Shown here in pieces: positions 1 to 38,580 of a stretch of 64,000 nt of DNA. Under the pieces are notes generated by a model. That model was not told the DNA's origin, searched no databases, and saw only the letters and a program-made list of their open reading frames with translations. The translations under genes were made by a program, and so were the position numbers. Origin of the DNA: Antennarius striatus (Eukaryota > Chordata > Actinopteri > Lophiiformes > Antennariidae); assembly GCF_040054535.1 (NCBI RefSeq), contig NC_090783.1, forward strand, positions 2,499,501 to 2,563,500, in the 5' to 3' direction. Numbering within the stretch: position 1 is the first letter of the stretch; the number at the start of each line of letters is the position of its first letter.

Positions 1-37
1 TTAGATCCACCTATTTTACACCTGTGTGTGTCTTTAG

Positions 38-6884
<6,847 letters not shown>

Positions 6885-7456
6885 AACAGGAGTAATTTTA
6901 TTTACCAGAAAAGAGCCATGGACACTTTTGTTGTTTTTTTTTTTATTAAACGCAGGGAGAAAACTAACAATCAAGACTTACATATTTATGAGATCCAGCT
7001 GTCAGCGGCGTTCCTTCTCCTGCACACGCGTCTGTTCTGCACACATCGGTTCATTCAGACCCGGTTTAATGCATAACTTATTCCCCACAGCGGTGCGTTC
7101 ATGTACTGTCAGGCCTTTTTTTTTTTTTTTTTTTTTTTTTTCAACGACAAAATCTCCCTCTTTGAAGGAGTGAGAGGTGCTCTTCCAGTCGTATCTGTTC
7201 ATCAATCTATTTATCCATGCACTGTCTTCACATCTGTAACCTGCAGTCGTTCCGATCGCCTTTAAAACACCTCGCCCGCCTTGTTCTGTGTGATATTAAA
7301 AAACCTCAATTTTGTTGTGTTTTTTGTTCTGTTTTCATGTCGTCTCATCGTCGTTATAATTATCTGTCATGTGATGTTATATTGGAGTTTAATTCATCAC
7401 GGTGCTAATTCTACTCCTTGCGGAGTATGATACAATAGGGAACTGGGGCAGTGCAT

Positions 7457-7462
<6 letters not shown>

Positions 7463-7524
<62 letters not shown>
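7463..7524 (+). repeat. (AT)31 microsatellite in the col5a3 3' UTR
   Basis: A perfect AT run of about 62 nt between the col5a3 stop and its AATAAA. As RNA it is self-complementary. Confidence 0.95.
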
Positions 7525-7527
<3 letters not shown>

Positions 7528-7625
7528 GAAGCTGTTTTATATATTTTGTCGACATAACAAATCGAACTGTGTTACGTGATTCGCCTCCAGGTCTTTCTAT
7601 GCATAGTTGTGTTGAGTAACATTTT

Positions 7626-7631
7626 AATAAA
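7626..7631 (+). terminator. Candidate poly(A) signal of col5a3
   Basis: An exact AATAAA about 740 nt after the stop codon, followed within 30 nt by a GTGTAC/TGGTGACG stretch. No other good signal lies between here and olfm2. Confidence 0.5.
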
Positions 7632-7650
7632 AGCACATTGTGTACATTAA

Positions 7651-8999
7651 AGTGGTGACGTTTAGCTTTATTTAGCGCGTTAATGAGGGGGGGAAAAAGG
7701 TGAGATGTCTAGGCATGTTTCTCATTCAATCGTATACTCCATCTTTATCACCATGGCAACGAGGTGCTCCAGACTGGATAGGCTATACCATAAAGATGGG
7801 AATGTCGATTTATTCCACTTCTATGGATGTCAGGAATTCTGAACCATCTCAGATGGCCTTGAATTTTTTTATTTTTTGTTGCAGATATTCATCATCTCCA
7901 GAGGATTTGATCACATTGATCCCACCGTATCAATATCAGCACGATACTTTTATATTAATTGAACATCTGAATGAATATCACAGGATTGATTAATCCTAAC
8001 GGTTTATTGACTGATTACATCAACCTTCACACGCTAAGATTAGATTTTTTTCCAAGAGGTAAATTCTCTACAGTGACTGAATGTCATTTAGAGTTAGCAG
8101 CAGTTAGGATGGGAACATACATGACATTAAGCATGCTAAACATTAGCATGCATGTTAGCATGTTACTTATTTCTCATGTGCTGCAGCCTGAGTGTCCACA
8201 TCCACACGTTTTGTCCACTCTCATTTCTCCCCATCTTCTTTATTTCTTTCCCACTCTCTTCCCCATCCTGACGTCCGCACTACATCTGAGAGACTTTTCC
8301 AACGACGCTGAAACTTTAATGAGGTGAAGCAGATAAGGACAGCTCATCCAGGGGTGTGTCGCCGCTAATTCTCCGCAATGAAATATAGATGGTGTGAAAT
8401 AAAAGTCGTCCAAGTGTGAGCATCTCGATATTTCTCTAAACGTCGGAGACACCGTCGGTGCCGCACCTGATTATTTTTGTTCCTTTCTAGACGCTGGAAC
8501 TAATTTTCTGTGTGGAGTAAAAAAACTGTTCTGGATTAACTTAAAAAAAAAATACAAAAAAGAAGTAAATGTTTGCAGCAATTTCCAGAAACAATAAGAA
8601 ACCAGGCAGAGAAAGATGGATCAGCTGTTCCTGCATCATTCCTCCTCAGACGTCATGACCTAAAAGTCATTCCTGTGGTTTGAATCCAATATTTTTGTCA
8701 TATTTTATTCTTTTCTGCTTTTTTGATGTCTAAAGTATTTCTCAGATTTATTTCCGCCTGTAATTTTACTTGTTTTGATCTCACATTTAAATTTAATGTG
8801 TGGAGAAAAAAAAGAAAAGGTATTTAATCTAAAATACGAGCCAAAAAGTAAGATAGAAAAACATGTGTTTTTGGAAAATGATAAAATGCTGCTGATTATT
8901 TTTTGTCCATTTTCTGGTTTCACATTGAACTCTAGATGAAACGGAAACGTTCTGAATCGCTTCTCTCTTAAGGCGTTCTGCAGAAAAGATGAAGGAAAT
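7651..8999. other. Intergenic DNA between col5a3 and olfm2
   Basis: AT-rich sequence with no supported exon. Short open frames here lack splice context, codon bias or recognisable protein. A cluster of GTTAGCATG-type units near 8125-8165 is the only local structure. Confidence 0.6.
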
Positions 9000-9251
9000 G
9001 ATGCTGCGACCTTCGACCTGCCGCCTCAGACTGAACACACACACCGGTTAGAGAGTCGTCCACCGCCTCTGCAGCTCCTCCCTCCCTGCGCCTCTTCTTT
9101 CACCTCCATGTGACAGTTCTCCTCACCACGCAGCCGACACCAGGACTGAGTCCTCCGCCCTCATCCGGATGGGATCCAGTCGCTCCTCTCCAGTGATCCT
9201 CTCTCTCCCGCCGTCAGCATCCAATCAGCAGAACCCCATCAGGATCGCCGG
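9000..9251 (+). promoter_or_regulatory. Probable upstream promoter and 5' UTR of olfm2
   Basis: C/T-rich DNA with several TCCTCCCTCC-type runs and a CCAAT box (ATCCAATCAGC, about 9219-9229) directly ahead of the signal-peptide exon. No TATA box is evident. Assigned by position only. Confidence 0.3.
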
Positions 9252-27768
<18,517 letters not shown>

Positions 27769-27785
27769 ATCTGGAAGGGAGTCGA

Positions 27786-27788
<3 letters not shown>

Positions 27789-27881
<93 letters not shown>
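27789..27881 (+). repeat. (CA)46 microsatellite at the start of the olfm2 3' UTR
   Basis: Begins 20 nt after the olfm2 stop codon, so it should be present in mature mRNA. Confidence 0.95.
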
Positions 27882-27883
<2 letters not shown>

Positions 27884-28261
27884 CCTCCATTCAAGTCGAC
27901 GGGAAAAACAAAGTGTTGTCTGTGTTTGAATTTGAATGACTCGCAAGCGGCGAAGGCCGATAACTAGATGTTGGTGGAACACGTGTCGCCGGCGAGAGGA
28001 TATGTCTTTGCAGAGATGAGAATTACCCCCCCACCCCCACCCCCCACCACCCCACCCCTCCGCCAGCGAGAGGCTGATAGATAGAAGGAGGTGAGGGAGT
28101 TCATTCATCTTCTGTCGCGTTTGGTTGTTTTGGAAGTCATTTTTTTTTGGAATTTGAGGTCCACATGTAGAAAAAAAACAGCTGAATTTTAACTCAAACT
28201 TCGAGCCAAGACGACGAGGAGACGTCATGTGATCGTGTTCAGTCAGCATGGTTGTTCATTC

Positions 28262-28267
28262 ATTAAA
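28262..28267 (+). terminator. Candidate poly(A) signal of olfm2
   Basis: ATTAAA about 495 nt after the stop codon, followed by GTTGTTTTC within 40 nt. A variant signal; the true end may lie further on. Confidence 0.35.
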
Positions 28268-28578
28268 TCTTACTGTCAAACTTTTGTCCAGACTGTTGTT
28301 TTCCCCCGTTTCCAGAGTTGGGAATGTCACTTCTTTTCTTCCTTTTTTTTAAATTTTTTTATCCGTGTGTTTTTCCACATACGTGTGCATGTGTGTTGAA
28401 AAACATCGTGAGACTTGATGCAAAGGAAAAGCTGTGACCGTGACAAATTGAGAAACCCGACGGAAAAACGACTCGTAAACGGCATTCATTGCTCGATAAA
28501 CAGAAATGAGTCACAGCGGATATGAATGGAATGAGGACGATGCAGCAAAGCATTAAATAATAGCGTGTTAGCTTAGCG

Positions 28579-28795
28579 CAGGGGTGGGGCATTCATTTTT
28601 ACAATATTTTGCACATCTGGTGCTGATAATAATACTGATAAATATTTGTATTAAGTTATTTTAAATTGTGGTGTTTAATTTATGCCATTTGTATAATTCA
28701 TGTGTACGTAATTTACGATTGGCCTCACATGGGCCGGTCAGGGATGTAGAAAGGGCCGGATGTGGCCCGCGGGCCGCAGTTGGCGCGTGTCTGCC
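28579..28795 (+). mobile_element. Divergent hAT-like repeat relic
   Basis: Starts CAGGGGTGGGGCATTCATTT and ends in GGCCGGATGTGGCCCGCGGG then CCGCAGTTGGCGCGTGTCTGCC. The start resembles a hAT-type end and the GGCCGG/GTGGCCCGCGGGCCGC module is a known feature of such vertebrate repeats. Ends are eroded. Confidence 0.45.
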
Positions 28796-29422
28796 TTAGA
28801 GCTTTCACTTAGCTGCTAACCGATAGCCTCCCTATCACCTTGATTTCTGTCTCATCTTTGAGTGACAGAAAGGGAGCATCAGTCCCTCCTCATGTCCCCC
28901 CCCACCACCACCACCTCAGTCAGGAGGGGGTAGAGCGAGATGAACTCACCTCAGCTGACTGATGGAATATGGCAGCTTTCGCTCAGACAGATTCAAAAGA
29001 AACAGTCCAAAAAGATGCAGAAGTGGGTCAACAAAATATACCTCAGCAGCAATTGATGTATCTGGGGAGGCCTGTGAAGTGGGGGGGGGAGGGAGTCAGA
29101 TCCAGAAACACAAAATATATGTGGCAGGGAATTTTGATTTTGTGGCAGACTGCCTCGAATAAATAAATGTATGAGACGCCCTGGTGTAGGCGAGGTAGGC
29201 CTGAGTGCCCCCCCAGGCAGACAAACATATTTACAGCAGACGAGAGCGTTGACGTTTTCATCGGTTCTTGGAGACGCCGTGGGTTCGAGAGGCGCCGTGG
29301 TCGACCTGAGCTCAGACCAGGACGTCAGGCCGGGTTAATCTGTCTGTTATCGTCTGAAAGCTGAAAACCAAGGGTGTCATCCCCAGAGATCGCTCCATGC
29401 TGTCAGTCGAGCTGTGGAAAGT

Positions 29423-29468
<46 letters not shown>

Positions 29469-29759
29469 TTTTTATGTGAACACATACACAGAACATCAAA
29501 TAAATCCCCACAAAGAAGAGACCCAGATTGTCAGAGGTCCGTCTGCAAATGAAAGGAAACGCCGGATCGATGAGAAAAAGAAAAGGGAGGATAATAAAAG
29601 AGCCTCGGCTATATGTGGATGCAATTGTAGGGAACATCACAAATGGCTATTCTGTTGCCATGGTGACTGCGATGATGTGTGCAACCGCCTGAAGCGCAGG
29701 TCACCGCTTGGAGAGCCAGATATGCCTCCACATCCAGTTATTATTATTATTATTATTAC

Positions 29760-29763
<4 letters not shown>

Positions 29764-29844
<81 letters not shown>
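29764..29844 (+). repeat. (GT)40 microsatellite
   Basis: Perfect GT run preceded by a TTA run at 29738-29757. A (CA)19 tract lies about 300 nt upstream at 29427-29464. Confidence 0.96.
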
Positions 29845-29847
<3 letters not shown>

Positions 29848-30893
29848 TGTGTCTTCCAGCTAATTTGAAGCAATTAACAGAGTGAAAACATTTTTGCGTA
29901 ACAAATTGATGTGATTTAGAGTAAATCCAACATTTTGCATCAGTAATCCACACACAGGGGGGGAAAAAAATCCAATCTCATGTTTCAATAAACTGTGAAG
30001 TTCACAACATTTTAGGAGCTTTTTTTTATTATTATTCACTACAAACTTTATCACACATGTTGTCTTGTTTTCTTGATGTAAAAAAAACCCCAAAAAACTG
30101 CTGTGTCCAAAAATAGTCCCCTGAACGCACCATCATGACGCGCTCTATAATTAGCGCCACATCAAACCTTCTCTCCAGGAACACTGCAAATTATTCTGGA
30201 CAAGATTTAAAATGTTAGATGAACTCACTTGTTCTGAAACTTATTTTTAAGTTCTTGTTGTTGTTGTTTTTTAAAGTTCCCAACAAGTCAAAGCATTGTG
30301 TGTGTGTGTGTGTGTGGAGGGGGGGGGGGGTTCTGCACGAACAGATCATGTCATGAATATTAAACCATTTTCTCAAACTCACTGTTTGTTTCTTGCATTC
30401 TAGCAACGTTTTTTTTTTTTGTTTTTTGTTTTGCACCGAATCCCCTTCATAAAATACCAACTCCTGATATTCTATTTAAATCTAAACAACAGTAAAGAGC
30501 GTGTCTGATTTTCCCAGACGCGCGTAAAGACGCGTCTTCCCTTCAGCTCGGATTTATCTCGTCCTGCTTTTTTTACGCACAAACATTGCAGTTGGTGACG
30601 TGATCCTCGCAGGCATGTTACGTAACACGTTGGCTCACATTTTTAATTCTGCTTTCTGACACAACAGACATCACTGGATGCATAGATCCCCCCCCCCCCA
30701 CTTCCTTATTTACCCACCTCCCTCCTGCGTTTTGGCGCAGGCCCATGCGCTTTTTGGCACCGTTTGCTGCCGTGAAGGTTCCCTTCTCTCCATTTATAAC
30801 CTTCCTTGGCTCAGAGTTTCTCCATCGTGGAAGAGCTTCTCCGGATGGATTTCCACGGAGGGATACACAGTCATGCAGGGCGCGCGCATACAC

Positions 30894-30940
<47 letters not shown>

Positions 30941-31954
30941 CAGACAAATACCAGATGCCAGATATATCATTTTTGCCTTTTTATTTATTCATCGCTGTCT
31001 GTCTATCTATCTATTGTATCTGTCTCCCGGGTGGCCATCATGAATAATTAAGTTCTGTTAAAGGGACTACCTGAGGTGGGTGGGTGAGGGGTGGGTGAGG
31101 GGGGGGGGTGGGAGGGAGGGGGGGGCAGGATGAGGAGAGGTAACTGCGGAAGGACGGATAAGGAAAAATAAGAGGAAGCAGGACCTTTGGATGGGAAATA
31201 AAATTCTGATTCTGGAGAGAAGAAGAGGAGTTAGGAGGGATCGGATTGTGTGTGTGTGTGGGGGGGGGGGGTAGAACAGAGAGGGAGCTGGGGGGGGGGC
31301 ACGGCCCTGCAAAAGCTTGTGATCATGTTTAATTAATGATGGAGAGATCAGCCTACTAACCAAGGACACAGGCTGAAGTACAAGCCTGAGAGGGGAGACA
31401 TGGCACGGACAGGGTGGTGGGGGGGCATGGGGGGGGTCAGGGATAAGTTTCTCCTCCTCAATGCAGAAGGGGGGAAACAGAGGATGAGGAATTGTGCGGG
31501 AGAAAACAGAAGCGTTTCCTCCCGCCCCCCAGCGCGGCTCCTGGTCTAATTATAGCGCTCATTGGGGAGGGAGGGAAAAGGGTGTGTGGGGGGGGGATCA
31601 GCCAATTAAAATCAAGCCGCTCTACCACTAGTCAACTATCAGTCAGTCTTACGCACACATGCACAAAGATGCCTTCAGGGACCTCCAGCGATGCTGTGGG
31701 TGTTCTCCAGCCCAGACTGCTAATGACAACTCCAGCTCTGTGTCTGGTTTGCCAAATTCTCTCATTGTGGGTGGGGGTGGGGTGGGGGGGGGGGTGTTTG
31801 CTGTTGATGTTTCAGTGGTGACAAATTGGCCCACAAGGTTAAAATCTGGTGGAATATTTCCTGCGCAAAGGGAAACTTCTTTTATCTCCAGTTTGCGTTC
31901 GTTTCACACCAGGCCTGCCTTCGGACGACGTTATTGATTACATTTGAGGGATTT

Positions 31955-32045
31955 AAATGCAGCAGAATGGGTTGTCCTCCAATTGCAAGGTTGTTGGTTC
32001 GATCCCCATCTCAGGATCTGCAGGAATTTGACATTAAACTTATTG
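31955..32045 (+). mobile_element. Possible tRNA-derived SINE trace
   Basis: GTTGTTGGTTCGATCCCCAT resembles a pol III B box (GGTTCGANNCC) with the usual lead-in of fish tRNA-derived SINEs. An A box is not clear and no tail is seen, so this is a relic at best. Confidence 0.3.
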
Positions 32046-33404
32046 CAGCGCCTGATTCAAAAGCTGGAAAATTGCACAATCTCCACTTTAGTCGTGGCCT
32101 CGTTGCACCGCCGGTCATAAATCAATGCAATTCATTTAATTAGTGTTAATATTGAATTTTATTTGGAATTAAATTAAAGTGATGGATGCTTGGCAGCCGC
32201 CGTGACAACTAGTTGGGTAAAATTATAAATCGTGTAAGTGTCAGAAAGTATGATGACGTCTCAGAATCAGAATTAGAAAGACATGCAGCCTCACCCCAGA
32301 CTCATCCTTCACCCCCCACCCCACCCCCCCCCCCCACACACACACACACACTTCCATCCAACTTCCATCGGTTGTTATTTTGCCTGTCGGTCACAACAAA
32401 ATCAATCTGATCACTCAGTGAAATGAACAACATCCCCAGAGAAGATGAGGAGCCACGTTCAGGACGTGTTGCATGAGGGTTAAATGTGCAGATTAACAGC
32501 AGGGCTCGGCTTTTTAAACGCAATAAAACACCACAATGGTTTGCATACATAAACTAGAGGCAGGCCGCACTGCAGAACCCGGAGCAACATAAACTTAATG
32601 CAGACAGAAGCGTTCTCCTCTCAGATGACTGATGATGATGAAGATTTTGGAAACGCATCTTTGCATACAAATGGACTTCCACCGGCAAGATTAGACCAAA
32701 CAAACGAGTGAAAGTACAGTAAGAAGCATTGAATTCTACCTCTCCTATAGCACACAAGTCTTTAAATTTGATGAAATAATAAGATCTGGAAAGAATAACA
32801 GCTCTAACTTGCAGATAAAGATCTCTTTTTAAAAAAAAAAAATGTAGATGATGTGTTTCGCTTTTTGGAAATAATTTTGGAAATAACAGATAAAGGGTGG
32901 TGTCGCTTTTCTCATTGCAGCAAATTCCAGATGTCTGATATTATGACATCATGACTCAAGCATATTTGTCTGATTACATCACTCCTTCTTTTTCTGTTTT
33001 GTTTTTTTTTTCCCGGGATGTCCCCCTCCCAAAAAATAAAAAATAAAAAAATTTGCAGGATGAGATGATTTCCCATCATGGATGCTGAGGCTACAGTTTA
33101 ACATCCAGTTGCTGCATGAGGGTTGGCTGGGAGCAGCTAAAGTTAATAGCTTTCTCCCCCACCACCACCACCACCACCACCACCACCACCACCACCACCC
33201 CCCCATCCCCTCCGCCTCACCGGCTCGTCGTGACCCTTGATGGATGGTTATTGCAGTCGAAGCGCAGAAGAGAGGAGTCAGAGATTCCATTCAGTGTCTT
33301 GCCGACAGGTGCTAATATGTGAATTGAGTTATTCATGTGATACTAGACCTGAAACACCTGAATGAAAATCACCATTATATTATCCACCTATTCTCTGCAG
33401 TCCT

Positions 33405-33407
<3 letters not shown>

Positions 33408-33465
<58 letters not shown>

Positions 33466-33491
33466 TGTGTGTATGTGTGTGTGTGTGTGTG
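33408..33491 (+). repeat. Interrupted (GT)n microsatellite
   Basis: GT run with two TATG interruptions. Confidence 0.95.
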
Positions 33492-33819
33492 GCCTAGTGA
33501 TGATGGATCCTTCAAGGAGGCTGTAAATCGGTAGACTAGTTCTCCTCTCATCTGATACCTGCAATACATTTTAAAAAAAAACACATCAGATAGGCTCTCG
33601 TTCTTTTCATCTGCTGCTTTATTATCTATTCTCTCACACTGATTTATATTGTGGATTTTCTAGAAAGGCCCCCCCCCCCCCTCCTTTCTGAAATGACGAG
33701 TTGCGTCATTTACGTGATGTCCCTGAACGCATCTGTCCACCATGAACGCAAATTAGCGCCTTTCCGAACCGATTCCCTTCACTTTGGGTCTGAATAAAAG
33801 TTTGAATGGATTTGACAAC

Positions 33820-33874
<55 letters not shown>

Positions 33875-34272
33875 TCAGAACACTTCGACACAAAGTTGTG
33901 GGACAACTTGAAGATCAATAATCGATCGTGATTATGCGCACAGCGGAGGTTTGACGCCTGTAACGGAGTGGAGGTGGTCACCTTGTCCGGGACGCAGAGC
34001 TTCCTCTTCAGCCAACATCATCATCGATTCCCCGCATTACTTCATCCCCTACCTTCCCTCTCATCCTCTAATTTGATCTCCGTCCCTCCCCCGGAGGCTC
34101 CGCATTGAGATGCCGCCGCCCCCGCCCCCCATCCTCCCATCCATCAGCGCCTCGCCTCCCCCCTCCCGCTCCTCTTATCTCATTACTCTCCCTAATTAGC
34201 CCTAAACGAGCCCGTAGGAACCAATAACAGGCCTCCGCGCATGCATATCAATGAGATATGCACGCATGCGCA

Positions 34273-34558
<286 letters not shown>

Positions 34559-35220
34559 AACAAGTGCAGGGCCTCTCAGGTGCAATCTTTGGCCACTTGA
34601 TGATGATGATAAAAAACATCCGATGCCCACGATCCAATGACACTTTGCAGGAGCTGTAAAACGCGCGTCTGATCATCGGTGTCTTATTTTACCCATGATG
34701 CAGTAGTTCAGATGCTTTGCAGGGACAGCTTTTGTGATTGGCGTTCAGATGCGCGCATGGCGCCTTCCGGGCTCCAGGCTCCATCCCTGACCTGCATGTC
34801 AACACGGTCCATTTCAGGCTCACTGTACTATCATCATCAATCAGTTCGGCTCACATTTACCAATAAGTCATCAATGAACTGTGATTCTAAAACATGGAAA
34901 TCAATTCCAGGGTTTATTAGTCAGCTGCGTGCGTCTGGGACGGGACGCAACCCAGGCGCAGCTGCAAGTGCAGCTAAATAAACATTCATACATAAAAGAT
35001 GAGCCCCCCCCCCACCCACCCACCCCCCCACCCACCCACCCCCCCACCCACCCACCATCCCCATTTCCCTCCTCACGTGCACGCGCACTCCCGCGTGCAC
35101 GCGCCACCACATCTTTTTATTTATAAGTGTTCGAACTCAGTTTGTTTGCTCATCTTTCTGCAGAGCAAACAAAGCTCCTCGCTTCCACTTGTTATTTTAA
35201 ACTGATATCTACACGGACCC

Positions 35221-35278
35221 GTCCTCCTCCTCCTCCTCCTCCTCCTCCTCCTCCTCCTCCTCCTCCTCTTCCTCCTCC
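35221..35278 (+). repeat. (TCC)n trinucleotide tract
   Basis: About 19 near-perfect TCC units; its purine counterpart (GGA)n recurs at 35721-35743. Confidence 0.93.
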
Positions 35279-36761
35279 GTGGATGCGGGCTCATGAATGA
35301 ACTCCGTGATGGATCAGCGGCGATGCGTATTATGACTGTGTTTGCAAAGCAGGTCGTGGCGAATCAATAGAATCTGGAACGAAATCTCTCATCTCTGCGC
35401 GCATCTGTCTCTTTCTTGTCATTATTTGCGCGCCTCTCCCTCCCTATCTGTCCTCCCCTTCCACTCCTCCTCCTCCTCCTCCACTTCTCTCTCTCGTTTC
35501 TCTTCTACACCCAGAAGCAAATAATAAGGGACTTGAAGGGCAAAGGCTGAAAACACAAATTAACCACAGAGAGAGGGGTGAGTGACGTGAGCAGAGGGAC
35601 GAGGGAGGGTAGAAGTGGGGAGAAGGGGGGAGGATGGTCTCTGATATCGATCTGGTTAATCCTTGAGATTCTGATCTTCCTCCTCATGCAAGATGAGGAG
35701 ATGGAGAGAGGAAAAGGAGAGGAGGAGGAGGAGGAGGAGGAGGATGGAGTGATGGGAGAGGAGGAGGAGGAGCAGCGCCATCCAGTGGCGCAGACGCGTC
35801 CGTCCTGCTGCTCCTCATTGTTCCATTGATAACATCTCATGATGTTTGCTCAGGCGTGCAAACAAAAGGAGCTCAGTCATGACCCCGTGACCCGTGATCT
35901 CTGGAACACGCCAATGTGAACATGTGAAGTTTTGCACGATGAAGAAAATAGATGTTGGAATAATGCCTGGATGTGGTTTGGATGAGGTTTTGATGAGAAG
36001 ATTTGATGAGAAATTAAAGCAAAACTGGAAAATCCAGATGGCGTGGAGCTCCTCGTGTGTCCGGAGAGTCTGGAATGACGTCACATGATCACAAACAAAC
36101 AAACAAACAATAAACTAGAGAATAAATAACATCAATCACACACACTAGTGATATTTTCACCTGCTGTCAGTGGAGGTGACGTCTTTTTTTAAATTTGTTG
36201 GCCTTTTGGAAAGACAATAATTATTCCACAAAATCCCCCTAAACCGGATTTAACAGGAAGGTTTCAGAGTTTTCTCCCCCCTCACACTGAAACCTATTTC
36301 CTGCCTTCTCCTGCTTCTCGCTTATCTTCCCTCAGGCTACGTTGTGATGACCTCCAGATCCACTTATTACCATGGATTATGCGTCAACGGGAACAAAATC
36401 CGAGCAGAAAATCTCCCTCTCTGTTCCTGGCCTTTGATCTGACACAGATTGAGATTAACGGAGGAGATGGAGAGACGAGAGGATGGAGGACGGGGGGGGG
36501 GGGGGGGGGCTCTCTGGAGTCACCTGGTCAGGAGCGTTCCAGCTCCTCCACGTGTTTCAATGACTGCTGTTGGAGTCAAGCAGCTCCTGACTTTGTTCTG
36601 CTGATGGGGGGATGAGAGCACAGGAGGAGGAAGAGGAGCTGCTCTTCCTCTCTGGGTGCGTTCAAGTGCATAACTTCAAATGGGAGTTCACACGCCTCTG
36701 AGTCTGAGGGGACATGAACTCACCATCCTTCTGTGGGAGACAGTCTGATTGGCTGGAGAAG

Positions 36762-37314
36762 GATGGATGGATGATGGATGATGGATGATGGATGATGGAT
36801 GATGGATGATGGATGATGGATGATGGATGATGGATGATGGATGATGGATGGTGAATGGATGATGGATTGATGGATGGATGGATGAATGATGATGGATGGA
36901 TGGATGATGGATGGATGGATGGTGAATGGATGGATGGGTGGATGATGATGGATGGGTGATGGATGGATGGATGGTGAATGGATGATGGATGGATGGTGAA
37001 TGGATGATGGATGGATCGATGGATGGATGGATGGATGGTGAATGGATGATGGATGGATGGATGGATGGATGATGGATGGATGGATGATGATGGATGGATG
37101 ATGGATGGATGGATGGATGGTGAATGGATGATGGATGGATGGATGGATGATGGATGGATGGTGAATGGATGAATGGATGGTGAATGGATGAATGGATGGA
37201 TGGATGGATGATGGATGGATGGATGGTGAATGTATGATGGATGGATGGATGGATGGATGGATAGATGGATGGATGGATGGATGGATGATGATGGATGGAT
37301 GATGGATGAATGGA
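36762..37314 (+). repeat. GATG / GATGGATG compound minisatellite
   Basis: About 550 nt of GATGGATG and GATGATG units in higher-order arrangement, with recurring GGTGAATGGATGATGGATGG blocks roughly every 40-70 nt. The first part is a near-pure seven-base ATGGATG series. Its minus-strand open frame is low-complexity (Ile-His-Pro-Ser) and not a gene. Confidence 0.95.
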
Positions 37315-38199
37315 GTGGTGCTTCAGGGGTTAGTAGAGTCCATTTTTCACCTGATGGTGGCAGTAGAGGCAAAGATAAGGGGCTGGACTTTGAGCTGAAG
37401 GAAACGGTCCTTTATCTGAGGGGGCGTGGCCGGGCGGGGGAGGGGCGGGGAGGGGGCGTGACCTTTTCCTCTGAGGGATAAAAATTATTTATGACATGAA
37501 TTAAAAGTAAAACTTTGAAGTGACTGTTGGACCCGGACTGGTCCCAGGCTTACAGGCTGACAGGAGACAGACTTGTTGGGGCGTGGCTTCAGCAGGTAGG
37601 ATGACGTCACCTCGCACCCGGAAGTAGGAGACAAAATTCTCCCGTCGTTCTATATTTAAATAATGATGTCATTTAACTTTTAGATTGACTACACCGCACA
37701 CTTGAATGATTGTGACAGATAAACATGTATTAAAATAAATTTTATACACTTATAATTATATATTCTACGAAATAAGCCATGGAACTGTAAATAAAACAAA
37801 GTAAAAATAATAAAATAAAATAAAATAGAATTAAATGTAAAAAAAACCACACAAAAAACAACAACAAGTGGGCTTAAATAGAGATAAAGTAAAGCATTAG
37901 AAATGGAATAAAATTCAGTCCAGTCTAATTAAAATAAAAGCATTTTATATAAATGTTTTAACACAAATTTAAATGCCGCACAAGTCGCAAGTTATTTAAT
38001 CTGCAGTGATGCATCATATTTTACAGAATAAACGTCCACTTGATGACGTCATAACCGATCACTAATTCTCACCTGTGTCGTCTGGGTTCCAGCTGAGGGC
38101 ACTTAATTCGATTAGACTTAAATTATTTATTTCACTTTATGGTGAAAAATAAAAGCTGCTGCTTTAAGATAAACCCAACAGAGACGCTGACGGTAGGTT

Positions 38200-38556
38200 T
38201 CCCACACCCGGTTCCTCCACCCTCCTCCTCCTCCTCCGCCTCCTCTTTCCTCCCCTTTCCTCCCCCCTCCTCCTTCCTCTCCGGGACCAAACTTGTTTCA
38301 GGAAAAAAAGCGCCTGAGCGCATTTTGTCTCTCTGCGCCCTGAGAGGAACAGGACAGCCGCGTCTGTGCCAAGGAGAAGGCGTAGACTTCCTCCGAACGT
38401 TTCCTCCGCCATCGCTCTCTTCTCTTTACTCTTTGTGGTATTTATCTAACTTTTTTTTTTTAATTCTTTTTTTTTTTTTTTTAACCACCTGGTTGATTGC
38501 GTCTCTGCCCTGCGTCAAAGGCGAGGGGATCGCTCCATCTGAACTTCTTTGCAGAC
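38200..38556 (+). promoter_or_regulatory. Probable promoter / 5' UTR of trip10
   Basis: A C/T-rich run (TCCTCCTCC, TTTCCTCCCC) followed by CpG-bearing sequence (AGCCGCGTCTGTGCC) ahead of the trip10 ATG. No TATA box is obvious. Assigned by position. Confidence 0.35.
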
Positions 38557-38580
38557 ATGGACTGGGGGACGGATCTGTGG
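38557..38580 (+). CDS. trip10: trip10 first coding exon
   Basis: Encodes MDWGTDLW and stops at donor GTAAGT. The start context is GACATGG. The family begins MDWGTELW, so the start is secure although only eight codons long. Confidence 0.9.

Larger units (their letters stand above)
6885..7650 (+). other. col5a3: col5a3 3' untranslated region
   Basis: No open frame continues after the stop. The stretch is AT-rich, contains a T22 run near 7119-7141 and a long (AT)n tract at 7463-7524, and reaches an AATAAA at 7626-7631. An earlier ATTAAA near 6946 could give a short form. Confidence 0.6.

Noticed and set aside
36662-37372. 236-codon minus-strand frame rich in Ile, His, Pro and Ser
   Set aside because: It is the GATGGATG minisatellite read on the opposite strand.
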